A stretch of DNA of 64,000 nt from an uncultured Flavobacteriales bacterium (GTDB taxonomy: Bacteria > Bacteroidota > Bacteroidia > Flavobacteriales > Crocinitomicaceae), in contig CAMLFH010000004.1 in assembly GCA_946479285.1 (NCBI GenBank), positions 124,001-188,000 of the forward strand, given 5' to 3'. Numbering within the stretch: the stretch's first letter is position 1; every line of letters begins with the position of its first letter. Positions 26,723-35,444 of the stretch are shown here, piece after piece. The translations under genes were made by a program, and so were the position numbers. The notes below the pieces were generated by a model. The model did not search any database. It was not told where the DNA came from and worked only from the letters and a program-made list of their open reading frames with translations.

Positions 26723-27331
26723 ATGTCCTTAAAAACACGTTTATGTTATTTAGTAATCAGCTGGCTTTCCTGCGGCCTGGTCTACATAGCGTCCGGTTTT
26801 GTAAAAGGGCCTGACTGGATCATTCCCGAAACACAAATGGATCAATTCATTCCATTTAATCCACATGGAATTTGGCTCTACCTGGGCTTTTATGTTTACA
26901 TACCGTATACGTTCCTGACCTTAAAAGAATCCCTGATGAAGCGCCTTACTTTTGCCTTTGTACTTACAGCGTGTGTCAGTGGCGTTCTTTTTATCTGTCT
27001 GCCAAGCAGTATTGTATTTCCGGATTTCAAACCTGATGGAATTAGCGCTTCTCTATTGACTTTTATTGGTGAAAACGATACCGAACAAAACTGCTTTCCA
27101 TCTATGCATGCTTCACTCATTACTCTCTGCATGTTTGCAAATTGGGACCAAAAAAACCGGATGAAAGGGATCATCTGCACCGTCCTTACTTTGTTAATGT
27201 ACTATTCTATAATCGCAGTGAGAAGACATGTATTTATTGATTTGGCTGCAGGAATAATCCTCGCTGCATTGGTTTGGCTGTTTTCCGGAGTGATTCTGAA
27301 AAACAGGGCAAAGCCGGGTGTTCCGATTTAA
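26723..27331 (+). CDS. PAP2-family phosphatase, membrane
   Basis: About 202 residues from ATG 26723 (a GTG at 26717 is also in frame). Several membrane helices; motifs of type 2 phosphatidic acid phosphatases: NCFPSMHASL (PSGH-type) and RRHVFIDLAAGI (SR-x5-H-x3-D). The KxxxxxxRP motif is not clear. Being divergent from the FAAL operon and sharing its control region suggests a role in the same lipid pathway (inference). Confidence 0.8.
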   Translation: MSLKTRLCYLVISWLSCGLVYIASGFVKGPDWIIPETQMDQFIPFNPHGIWLYLGFYVYIPYTFLTLKESLMKRLTFAFVLTACVSGVLFICLPSSIVFPDFKPDGISASLLTFIGENDTEQNCFPSMHASLITLCMFANWDQKNRMKGIICTVLTLLMYYSIIAVRRHVFIDLAAGIILAALVWLFSGVILKNRAKPGVPI

Positions 27332-27373
27332 CTATTTGGTGAGAAAGAAATGCTCCAAAAATCACAAAACTAA

Positions 27374-27407
27374 AAATCCCCTCCCGGAAAGCTCCGAAAG
27401 GGGATTT
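27374..27407. terminator. bidirectional terminator
   Basis: AAATCCCCT (27374-27382) pairs with AGGGGATTT (27399-27407), with A/T tracts on both sides. It lies between the convergent PAP2 and T9SS genes and can serve both. Confidence 0.75.
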
Positions 27408-27423
27408 ATGATGATGAAGTTGT

Positions 27424-29694
27424 TTATTTTTTGATAAACTGTTTCACAGATACTTTATTGGTTGACGCATTGGTCATTTTCAACAAGTAAGTTCCCTGGC
27501 TCAATGAGGAAACATCCATTTGATTTTCTCCGTTTGAAACTATGTCGTAGTTTCTTCCGGAAAGGTCTGTGATTTGGAACAGGTATTCGTTTCCATTATC
27601 CGCATAGCTGATGTTCATCACATCTGTACATGGATTCGGATACAAATCGATAGTCAACAATTCATTTTCGTCAACTGTCAATTCAGCATCTTCATCTGCT
27701 ACTGCAAAAAGATTTAAACTTGTAAGACCTGTGCGTGTCAATTCAAAAGTACTGTTTGCACCTGCTGTTGCAGTTGAAACTGCGTATGTATCCCAATCAC
27801 TATTCCCGTAATGCGAGATATATGCACTGGTGCGGTCGAAGCCGTTTACTTCGGAAGTAACCACCCAGCCCAATTTCAGACTTACATCTAAAGTAGCAGC
27901 ATCTGATTCGATCATCCAGGTTCTGTTCACGACACTTCCGCCACTTGCGCTGTTGAATCCTGAACCTTCAGTTCCTCCGGTAAATACTCCGTTGAAAGCT
28001 TTGGCCATAAAATTACCAGCCGCTGCTCCAGATCCCTGCTGAATGCTTGCAGGAGAATAACTGCTTGCCGTTCCAATCGGGAAAACGGTATATGGAGCAG
28101 AAAGAGCTACATACATTTGAAGCATTCCCTGGTGTGGTGTCATGATATAACGCGTATTGCTGTATCCGGTGATATCTGCATTTTGTTCCAGGATCAAATC
28201 GTTATTCATCAGGCTGATGTTTCCGCTTGTCATAGTTAATTCATCATGAATATGCAGTTCTGATCCCAACACTAAATCTCCACCGGTAATATCGACAATG
28301 AACTGGTCCAGGTCCGAATCGGAATTCATAAAATAAATCGTATCATTACCCAGAGAAGTGATATTCAAATGAAGGTCTGAATCAACATTCCCAACAAGCG
28401 GGCTTAAATCATCCTGTGTAAAACTTCCGTTTACTTCCAGGTTGTTTGCATTCAGATTTAGTGAGCCTGAGATCAACTCGAGTTCGCCACCAACACTTAA
28501 GTCATCGTCCATCATCACTTGTCCTTCACCCAAATTCACTTGTACATCATTCAAACCTGTTCCTGTGATCTCTAAACCTGTTGTAATGGTTGAATCTGCC
28601 AGGTACTCCACATCATAAGAAGCCGAGCCGGTAAATGTTCCGCCATTTCCTTGCAATTCACCATCCATTACCTGGATCAAGCTTCCTGCACTCATCGTTA
28701 AAGTAGAACCGCTCTCTATGCTCAATGTTCCGTCATGCAATTGCAATTCTCCGGCAATTGCCAATGAACTGTTCAACATCACTGATCCGCTTCCTGTATA
28801 ATTGATCATGAACTGATCAACAGAAGAACCGCTTGTAAATACCAATCCGGAACTTAGATTACTTCCTGTTTCGATCATCAGATTAGATGCAGCAGTAGTT
28901 GTCAGAGACGCGCCTGATGCAATACTCAGGTCTCCATGAATTTCAAGATCATTTGCTGCCACATTCAGAATCCCTGTGTTTAACTGTAGGTTTCCGTGAA
29001 CCATCAAATCGCTTCCTAAAGTCACTACATCTGTATTGTCATCCAAACTGATCACAGCATCCTGCATATTAGGTGAATTGATCTCAATACCGGATGTTTT
29101 GGATCCCCCGATATAATGCACATGGTAAGCACCTCCTGCATTGAAGATTCCCCCTGATGTAGCCAGTGAACCGGCATCACGAACGATTTTTGAATCTGCA
29201 TTTACCATCAGGTTTCCACCTGTGTTAAGTGTTAATGTACCGTCTTCCAGATATAAGGAATCGGCCACTGAAATCTGCGCTGTAATTCCCAGTATGGACC
29301 CGGAATTCGCAAAAGTATTTACGGTCATATCACCACTAAAAGAATAAGTGACTAACAATCCGCTGAACTCAATGCGCTGAATGTCGATATCACCGCTTCC
29401 TGCAAAAGTCCCGGTTTGAATCTCTAACCAGCTCGTGCCAGAACTATTTAATGTTCCATCTACTGTGAAGTTGTTCAAAAGACCGGAAAAAGTAACGTTT
29501 GTGTTCAGATTCACCGTAATACCGGAAGGAATAACGATATTATCACCGCTCACTGTTCCGGTAGGAGCAGTACCTCCCCAAGTTGCGGGATCTGTCCAAT
29601 CTCCATTGGTAACCGCCGTAAAAGCGAATGATTGGGTGGTAAAAAGTGTGCTAAGAATGAGGATAAATCCTGCCTTAAGTAAAGTTGTTCTCAT
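27424..29694 (-). CDS. T9SS sorted beta-helix-like surface protein
   Basis: 756 residues. Signal peptide (~24 residues, QSFAF), the N-terminal NGDWTDPATWGG typical of G8-like extracellular domains, then about twenty repeats of a beta-strand pattern rich in G, S, L, N (DLSVGGELELISGSLNLNAN-like), suggesting a right-handed beta-helix. The last ~75 residues are a T9SS type A sorting domain (IDLYPNPCTDVMNISYADNG ... GTYLLKMTN). It is likely a surface adhesin or polysaccharide-binding protein. Confidence 0.8.
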   Translation of the reverse strand: MRTTLLKAGFILILSTLFTTQSFAFTAVTNGDWTDPATWGGTAPTGTVSGDNIVIPSGITVNLNTNVTFSGLLNNFTVDGTLNSSGTSWLEIQTGTFAGSGDIDIQRIEFSGLLVTYSFSGDMTVNTFANSGSILGITAQISVADSLYLEDGTLTLNTGGNLMVNADSKIVRDAGSLATSGGIFNAGGAYHVHYIGGSKTSGIEINSPNMQDAVISLDDNTDVVTLGSDLMVHGNLQLNTGILNVAANDLEIHGDLSIASGASLTTTAASNLMIETGSNLSSGLVFTSGSSVDQFMINYTGSGSVMLNSSLAIAGELQLHDGTLSIESGSTLTMSAGSLIQVMDGELQGNGGTFTGSASYDVEYLADSTITTGLEITGTGLNDVQVNLGEGQVMMDDDLSVGGELELISGSLNLNANNLEVNGSFTQDDLSPLVGNVDSDLHLNITSLGNDTIYFMNSDSDLDQFIVDITGGDLVLGSELHIHDELTMTSGNISLMNNDLILEQNADITGYSNTRYIMTPHQGMLQMYVALSAPYTVFPIGTASSYSPASIQQGSGAAAGNFMAKAFNGVFTGGTEGSGFNSASGGSVVNRTWMIESDAATLDVSLKLGWVVTSEVNGFDRTSAYISHYGNSDWDTYAVSTATAGANSTFELTRTGLTSLNLFAVADEDAELTVDENELLTIDLYPNPCTDVMNISYADNGNEYLFQITDLSGRNYDIVSNGENQMDVSSLSQGTYLLKMTNASTNKVSVKQFIKK

Positions 29695-29935
29695 ATACCT
29701 TAATTTAAAATTACTAATGATTTTATCTTAAAGTTCCCGAGATTGGGCGTCATAGGTGTTACATCTTTTTGCGGAATCTTACACAATTCACGGATCAAGG
29801 CAAAACAAAATGAGAATTGGAATAATTGAAACTCATGCCCACAGGCTATTTTATGGCAAGTAGCCAATTCGGATAAAGACAACTAAATGAACTAGTTTTT
29901 TAATCACAAAAAAACATAAATACTTGCTTCAGGGT

Positions 29936-31309
29936 TTATTCTGAACTCACCTCTTTTAGTTTACCTAATGAAGTAGGGATTAATTCTGAGACCGTAGGGT
30001 GCAGAACAACCGTGTCACGAAGAGCTTTATAAGAGATTTCGGAAACCATTACGTTCAATATTCCCGAAATGATCTCATCTCCGCCAACTCCCAATACTGC
30101 CGCGCCGATTATTTTGTCGTCCACATTAACTAATATGCGCAGAAATCCCTGAGTTTCTCCTTTTTCAACCGCCCGGCCAATTTTCGACATTTCCAAATAA
30201 GCTTCCCTTACTTTCAGCCCTTTCTCCAATGCTTCTTTTTTCGTCATCCCTACTCTGCCAAGCGGCGGATCAATAAAGAGTCCGTAAGTCAGGATGCGGT
30301 CCGAGATCTTGCGCTTTTTCCGCTCGAATAGAAAAGATGCTGCAACCTCAAAATCATTGTAGGAAGTATGCGTAAAAGCTCCTTTTCCGTTACAGTCACC
30401 TAGGGCAAAAACACCTTTTACATTCGTTTCACAATACTCATTTACTGTAATGTAATTGCGCTTATCTCTTTCGATAGTTGTCGACTCTAAATTCAATTGG
30501 TCCGTATTTGGCAAACGACCGATTGCTAAAAGCAGATGCGTTCCGGAAACAAGTTGTTCCTTTTGGTCTTTTTCATAACTAACCTCAATCTTACCCGCTT
30601 TATTCTTTGCAGCAATGTTCTGAACGTTCGTCAGGAATTTGACACCATCGGCTTCCAAAATTTCCCTGATTGAAGTGCTGGTGTCTTCATCCTCCCGATT
30701 GATAATCTGATTCGATCTTTCGATGATTGTTACCTGGCATCCAAAACGGCGGAATAGTTGCCCGAATTCCAAACCGATGTAACTTCCACCTATAATGAGC
30801 AGATGTTCCGGTAATTCCGTCAATTCCAAAATCGATTCATTGGTCAGGAAAGGCACCTCTTTATATTCTTCCGGAACCAAAGCACGTGCTCCTGTATTGA
30901 TGAAAATCTTGGGCGCAGTATATTCTTCCCCATTGACACGAAGAACATAATCGGATACAAATACAGCTTCGCCTTTCACCAGCGTAATCTTTGGTTCGTC
31001 CTCAAAGCCTTTACTGATTCCATTGACCGAATCAGAAACAATTTTATCTTTTCGCGCCTTGATCTTTTTCAGATCTGCCTGTGGATCACCTTTCAAAAGC
31101 ACACCGAATTCCTCCGAATGCTGAGCATCCCACATTCTCCGTGCACTGGCAACATAAGCTTTGGTTGGAGTACATCCGGTATTGACACAAGTTCCGCCAA
31201 CAGTTCCTTTTTCGATAATTGCAACCGTCATTCCTTCTGCCGCAAGCCGGAATGCCAATGGAGTTCCTGCCTGGCCGGAACCGATAATAAGCGCGTCAAA
31301 TTTTTTCAT
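29936..31309 (-). CDS. pyridine nucleotide-disulfide oxidoreductase, class I
   Basis: 457 residues with the FAD fold GSGQAGTPLAFRLAAEG, the redox disulfide GGTCVNTGCTPTKA (Cys41/Cys46 approx.), the NAD fold LLIIGGSYIGLEFGQLFRRF, GDCNGKGAFTH and the C-terminal catalytic motif HPTVSEL. It belongs to the family often labelled mercuric reductase or dihydrolipoamide dehydrogenase. It lacks the N-terminal metal-binding domain and C-terminal Cys pair of true MerA, so the substrate is unknown; no mer genes are nearby. Confidence 0.85.
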   Translation of the reverse strand: MKKFDALIIGSGQAGTPLAFRLAAEGMTVAIIEKGTVGGTCVNTGCTPTKAYVASARRMWDAQHSEEFGVLLKGDPQADLKKIKARKDKIVSDSVNGISKGFEDEPKITLVKGEAVFVSDYVLRVNGEEYTAPKIFINTGARALVPEEYKEVPFLTNESILELTELPEHLLIIGGSYIGLEFGQLFRRFGCQVTIIERSNQIINREDEDTSTSIREILEADGVKFLTNVQNIAAKNKAGKIEVSYEKDQKEQLVSGTHLLLAIGRLPNTDQLNLESTTIERDKRNYITVNEYCETNVKGVFALGDCNGKGAFTHTSYNDFEVAASFLFERKKRKISDRILTYGLFIDPPLGRVGMTKKEALEKGLKVREAYLEMSKIGRAVEKGETQGFLRILVNVDDKIIGAAVLGVGGDEIISGILNVMVSEISYKALRDTVVLHPTVSELIPTSLGKLKEVSSE

Positions 31310-31341
31310 AGTTCCCTAATTTAGGGAATCAGAATGAGAAA

Positions 31342-31415
31342 CAGAAAATAGAATGAGGGTTAAATCTTCATTCTCGCCCAGCCGCCAGCGCGGATCGGGA
31401 CTCATTCTATTTCTG
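31342..31415. repeat. long inverted repeat in intergenic region
   Basis: CAGAAAATAGAATGAG (31342-31357) pairs with CTCATTCTATTTCTG (31401-31415) with one bulged base around a 43-base GC-rich loop. It lies upstream of the oxidoreductase gene, in a 263-base intergenic stretch. It looks like a dispersed, REP-like hairpin rather than a classical terminator. Confidence 0.45.
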
Positions 31416-31572
31416 CACTGCAAAAGCTACAGAATACAAAGTTTTGAATGGTATCAAACGGCTCGCGTTTGTCAATTCTTTCGTGGTGTAGTAAAGTTAT
31501 TGGTTTTACTATTAAAACATAAGATGCAAACAACAAATCCCGATCTGTCAAGGAGATCAGGATGCCCGGAGA

Positions 31573-32856
31573 TTAGCTTACAGTTTCAGACTTTGCTTTC
31601 CGAACAAGTATTTGCTGGTATATTTCGTTTAAGATCGCCAGGAATACCAAACCCGCGATCAGCCACTTGCCGTCTGCAAGAATCCCTTCGGCAAAATCGG
31701 AAATCACATTCGGTTCATTCGTTACCTGAACGAGAATCCAGGACAGGGAGGCAATAACGGCAAAAGCACTTCCTCCCATACGGATCAGTCTGTAGAGCGT
31801 ATATTTACTCACCAAAACAAACCACGGAACAATACATAAGAGGATGAACAGAATCATTACTCCTACTCCAATACTGAATCCTAAAGTGCTGTAAAGTAAT
31901 CTTTCTCCGTCGAGGCTCAAATCTGCTAGTGCACTTGAGAAGCCCAATCCGTGAATCAATCCGAACACAATTGCCACAAGGCCTTCTTTTCGAGAGAAAA
32001 TTGGTCGAATTGAATGAAATGCTACCAATAAAATGGTCAGGGCAATGGCAATTTCCGCTACTCGCTGCGGCAGCATAAACCAATGCGCTGCTCCCAATAT
32101 CAGGGAAAGGGAATAACCGATCGTGAATGCTACTCCAATTTTCACTACACGTCCAACGATCTTTGTGGTTCCTTCAAAACCTGCCCAACGTCCTCTGTGC
32201 GCACTTAAAGCCGTTGAAAGCATGAGTATCACCAGGAATAAAATGTGGTCTGTTCCCGATTTAATCTGTTCCATTCCCAATCCTACAAAAACTTTGAATC
32301 CGTTCCACGAACTTCCCTGGTGCTGCAGGTGAACTTCAAAAGGTTTCAAATCTCCGGTCAAGGGATCGGCCATCAAAATTCCCAAATCACTGCCACGCTT
32401 GTCTTTATCTTTCATCCCGCCGTACCAGTCGCTGCTTACTTTTAGAAACAATTTATGGGTTTCAAACCGGTGAATGAGCACGTCATAATTCAGTGTAAAA
32501 TCGCGTAATGACGAACCCACAGGAGGCTGAAGCCACAGATTGTATGTCACTTCCTTGTGAGAAACATGCCTGTTGTCAATACGGACTTTCCACAAATTCC
32601 CTTCCGCGTCAGTAATTGACATATGATCCATCAGGTAATCATTCATCCAGCCGTCTTTGCGTTTTATAATGGGTTTGTGTTCTTTTTTAAGATCTACCAC
32701 CGGGTGAAGCATGCGGAATTCTTTCATCGGAAGGCTCAAATTTGCCTGAATGCCGTCTTTTCTAATATCCAAAAGCATTATGGAATGAGGCATGGCATGC
32801 GCCGAACTGAAAAATGAGAGCAGCAAGGCAATTAGTATGAATAGTTTTTTTTTCAT
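31573..32856 (-). CDS. HupE/UreJ-family membrane protein
   Basis: 427 residues. Signal peptide (AHAM), an extracellular N-terminal domain (~20-195), then about seven helices containing the conserved GTDHILFLVILMLS and GLIHGLGFSSALADL motifs of the HupE/UreJ family, which includes nickel/cobalt permeases and uncharacterised relatives. His residues in these motifs may bind metal. It has no urease or hydrogenase genes nearby, so the substrate is unknown. It probably stands alone or leads into the oxidoreductase gene. Confidence 0.85.
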   Translation of the reverse strand: MKKKLFILIALLLSFFSSAHAMPHSIMLLDIRKDGIQANLSLPMKEFRMLHPVVDLKKEHKPIIKRKDGWMNDYLMDHMSITDAEGNLWKVRIDNRHVSHKEVTYNLWLQPPVGSSLRDFTLNYDVLIHRFETHKLFLKVSSDWYGGMKDKDKRGSDLGILMADPLTGDLKPFEVHLQHQGSSWNGFKVFVGLGMEQIKSGTDHILFLVILMLSTALSAHRGRWAGFEGTTKIVGRVVKIGVAFTIGYSLSLILGAAHWFMLPQRVAEIAIALTILLVAFHSIRPIFSRKEGLVAIVFGLIHGLGFSSALADLSLDGERLLYSTLGFSIGVGVMILFILLCIVPWFVLVSKYTLYRLIRMGGSAFAVIASLSWILVQVTNEPNVISDFAEGILADGKWLIAGLVFLAILNEIYQQILVRKAKSETVS

Positions 32857-33129
32857 GAGAATACTGGAATAGTGTGCGAATAGTTCAATCGTTTGGCGAA
32901 CTGGTTCCGTTCAGCCTGTTTTATTCTAATTCAATTTTATTTGGAGGAGTTTACAGTTACTAAAAAGCAACTGTACAGCGTTCATTCCGGGAAGTTTGTG
33001 AAGAGCTCTAAACCGCCTGCAGTGCTGTTTCAGAAGTTTCATCAACCTTCCTGACACAAATGTAAAACCCATTTTCTTTACGAAACTGAAAGCATCGGTG
33101 AAAAGCAAAATTGTGTCGGAGAATGAAAC

Positions 33130-33196
33130 AATTATCAATTATAAATACAGAAATTATCAAGAGTATTTCACTTGATAATTTAAAGAATTGATAATT
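33130..33196. repeat. nested inverted repeats with core TTGATAATT
   Basis: Outer arms AATTATCAATT (33130-33140) and AATTGATAATT (33186-33196); inner arms AAATTATCAAG (33151-33161) and CTTGATAATTT (33171-33181). The outer right arm reaches the LytTR stop. It probably forms a 3' hairpin. A like element lies after the other LytTR gene (59418-59473). The rest of the 338-base gap 32857-33194 holds nothing else I can support. Confidence 0.5.
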
Positions 33197-33899
33197 ACTT
33201 CCTGTTTTTCACCTTCTCCAAAAACACGTCTTTGTAAGAAGCGCTTAAAGGCAGTTCCTTTTCCCCAATGAATACTTTTGATTTTTGATAGCCGGTAATC
33301 CGTGAATACGGAACAATGTAAGAACGGTGAATGCGTACAAATTGATCTTCCGGCAATTCCTGCAGCATATTTTTCAGTGTTTTCCGAATTTTCAACTCAG
33401 GCCCGCTATCCCGGACAATGATCACATAGTCGTCAATACTTTCAATGTAGCAAATGTCTTCCAAAGGAAGTTTGGTATTGCTGTAACTGGATTTTACCGT
33501 TAAAGTGGGCACTTCTTTAACCTGTGATTTCTCCTCCAGCATATGAATTCGGATGATCTTGTCTACTGCCTTTTTGAATCGTTCAAAGGAATAAGGTTTT
33601 AAGAGGTAATCCACCGCTGCCAGGTTAAACCCTTCCAGGGCAAACTCGCTGTGGGAAGTAGAAAACACAAAGCGGGTTGGTTCTTTGATGACTGCTGCCA
33701 GTTCCAGTCCGCTCATATCCGGCATTTCAATATCCAGAATCACAATGTCTACCGCATTTTCGGATAGGAATTGCTTGGCCTCCAAAGGTGATCTGAAACC
33801 ACCCAGGAATCGAATTTTCTCGTGAGAAGAGCACAATTGCTCCACGAAGCGAATAATGAGCGGGTCATCATCGACCACGATTAGTGTGAATTCTCTCAT
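33195..33899 (-). CDS. LytTR-type response regulator
   Basis: 234 residues. A receiver domain (~1-120) with acidic DDD (10-12), phosphoacceptor Asp56 (VILDIEMPDMSG) and the conserved Lys in YLLKPYSFE; a C-terminal LytTR DNA-binding domain (~135-234) with YIESIDDYVIIV and VRIHRSYIVPYSRI. LytTR regulators bind imperfect direct repeats upstream of targets. No cognate histidine kinase is adjacent, so it is an orphan here. Confidence 0.9.
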   Translation of the reverse strand: MREFTLIVVDDDPLIIRFVEQLCSSHEKIRFLGGFRSPLEAKQFLSENAVDIVILDIEMPDMSGLELAAVIKEPTRFVFSTSHSEFALEGFNLAAVDYLLKPYSFERFKKAVDKIIRIHMLEEKSQVKEVPTLTVKSSYSNTKLPLEDICYIESIDDYVIIVRDSGPELKIRKTLKNMLQELPEDQFVRIHRSYIVPYSRITGYQKSKVFIGEKELPLSASYKDVFLEKVKNRK

Positions 33900-34029
33900 T
33901 CTGAATAATTGTAGTCTGGCTTTCTAAATATAGGTTTTTTTTTGTCAAAAACCAATCAGGAATATCAATCAAACTGTAAAATTAATTAGTTTCACCGGGA
34001 ACAACTTGTAAATCAATTTCTAAGACCTC

Positions 34030-34872
34030 ATGAAATTCTTTCCTGCCTTAATGATTATTTTTCTGTCTCAGTTCTGTTTCAGCCAGGAACATTCTCACTT
34101 GTTTCAACCGGAGGTTATGAAAAAAAATAAGGTGGTGAAAGTCCTGGAGTATCACCCGGAAGATTCCCTGACTTTCTTTAAAAAGTATCCGGAAGGTTTT
34201 TATTCCAAATACGATAAGGAAGGGAGAATCATTGAATCCAATAATTATTCTTCTTATGAAACAAAAGAAGGAATGTGGATTCCGAACATGTTCCGGAATT
34301 ACTACATCTATGATACACTGGGTAAGCGGATAGCATTTATTTCAAAATACGAAGACAGTGCCTATGATCAGCCTTTTCGATATATTGACATTACTTCTCC
34401 TCGTATAAATGGAGATTCGATGGACATGGTAACTCTGACGCGTGAATATAAACCGGAATTTCGTTTTACAACAGAACCGGTCAACCAAAAAAAGGCGTTT
34501 TTTGGTGATACCATTGTCATCGGAAAACGGCACAAACGATTAATTGCAATCCAGGACAGTTCCATCTATACAGACTTTTATTTCAACAAACAGAAATTAA
34601 TAGACTCTGTTGTTTTTCATGGTTCGGGTTACGGTCAGAATGGCATGTATTCCACTCAAAGCATCTATCTTTACACCTATTTCAAAAATGGTGAAATTGA
34701 AAAAATTTTCCAAAAAAAATACCACCGGGTGAATGGCTCCATGAAACTGTATTCCGTAGAAAACTATTTCTTTTTGGAAAACGGATTGCCGGATATGATT
34801 ACTCTTTATTTTTCCGATGCAGAAAACAAAGGAACGACGTCCAAATTCAGGTATACTTTTCGGAAGGAATGA
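34030..34872 (+). CDS. exported protein of unknown function
   Basis: 280 residues with a signal peptide (to ~18, QFCFSQ) and a beta-rich, Tyr/Lys-rich body (FYSKYDKEGRIIESNNYSSY). Such KYDKEGRI-like segments recall MORN/YD-like antiparallel repeats, but no family can be named. Convergent with the next gene. Probably periplasmic or surface-associated. Confidence 0.6.
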   Translation: MKFFPALMIIFLSQFCFSQEHSHLFQPEVMKKNKVVKVLEYHPEDSLTFFKKYPEGFYSKYDKEGRIIESNNYSSYETKEGMWIPNMFRNYYIYDTLGKRIAFISKYEDSAYDQPFRYIDITSPRINGDSMDMVTLTREYKPEFRFTTEPVNQKKAFFGDTIVIGKRHKRLIAIQDSSIYTDFYFNKQKLIDSVVFHGSGYGQNGMYSTQSIYLYTYFKNGEIEKIFQKKYHRVNGSMKLYSVENYFFLENGLPDMITLYFSDAENKGTTSKFRYTFRKE

Positions 34873-34897
34873 AAGGTACTTTTCCGCAGTTCATCCA

Positions 34898-35344
34898 TTA
34901 GTTAGAGTCCTTCCATTCGAGTTCCAACTGCTCTCCTACTTTCAGGTATTCCCACTGATCCATGATCTGCTTGATATCAGCCAAACAAAGATCCAGGATT
35001 TCCCTTGTCATTTTGTGATCCAGGTGTTCAATAGACTGTTTAAAATCCGAACGAGGTATAAACCCGGAAAATATAGACTGAACCGGTCCAACTATTTTCT
35101 CTATATTCCTGAGTTCTTCTGTTTGCGGATTGTCTTTCCCGAAAAGCTCGTCGAATCTCTTTCCCTGGGATAACATCCCCCAAAAGCCGTTCATATACTT
35201 CAGGTTCTGCTCTACTGAAAAATGACAAATATCGTGAAGCAGGAATGTTTTCGTTTCAAGAGTGATCAGTTCAACAGAATGATCTTTTCGCGTTATCTGG
35301 TATTCACATTCGTAAGGGGTTTTCTTTCTAATTGCAATATTCAT
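34898..35344 (-). CDS. conserved hypothetical protein
   Basis: 148 residues, soluble, with no signal peptide. Has DHSVELITLETKTFLLHDIC near the N-terminus and several acidic helical stretches later. The HDICHFSVEQ segment recalls small Bacteroidota proteins of unknown function; I cannot assign a family. Single gene. Confidence 0.6.
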   Translation of the reverse strand: MNIAIRKKTPYECEYQITRKDHSVELITLETKTFLLHDICHFSVEQNLKYMNGFWGMLSQGKRFDELFGKDNPQTEELRNIEKIVGPVQSIFSGFIPRSDFKQSIEHLDHKMTREILDLCLADIKQIMDQWEYLKVGEQLELEWKDSN

Positions 35345-35387
35345 ATCGGAAACGGATGAAGAATGATCTCATAAAGAAAACAAAAAA

Positions 35388-35422
35388 ACCTGAAGCAGTC
35401 AGTCATCGCTGATACTTCAGGT
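35388..35422 (-). terminator. rho-independent terminator of SprB-repeat gene
   Basis: ACCTGAAG (35388-35395) pairs with CTTCAGGT (35415-35422) with an inner CAG/CTG stem; the A-run before it is a T-run on the minus strand. It ends the T9SS gene at 35445-38558. Confidence 0.8.
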
Positions 35423-35444
35423 CTTTTATTTAGTTGGTTAACTA

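Noticed and set aside
29700..29882. 60-codon minus-strand ORF upstream of T9SS gene
   Set aside because: Overlaps the likely promoter/leader and has no protein-like features.
29936..31309. Mercuric reductase
   Set aside because: Lacks the N-terminal HMA domain and the C-terminal vicinal Cys pair; kept only as a generic class I oxidoreductase.
32926..33138. 70-codon minus-strand ORF in the gap upstream of HupE/UreJ
   Set aside because: No start context, no family, repeat-rich 3' end; looks like a chance frame.
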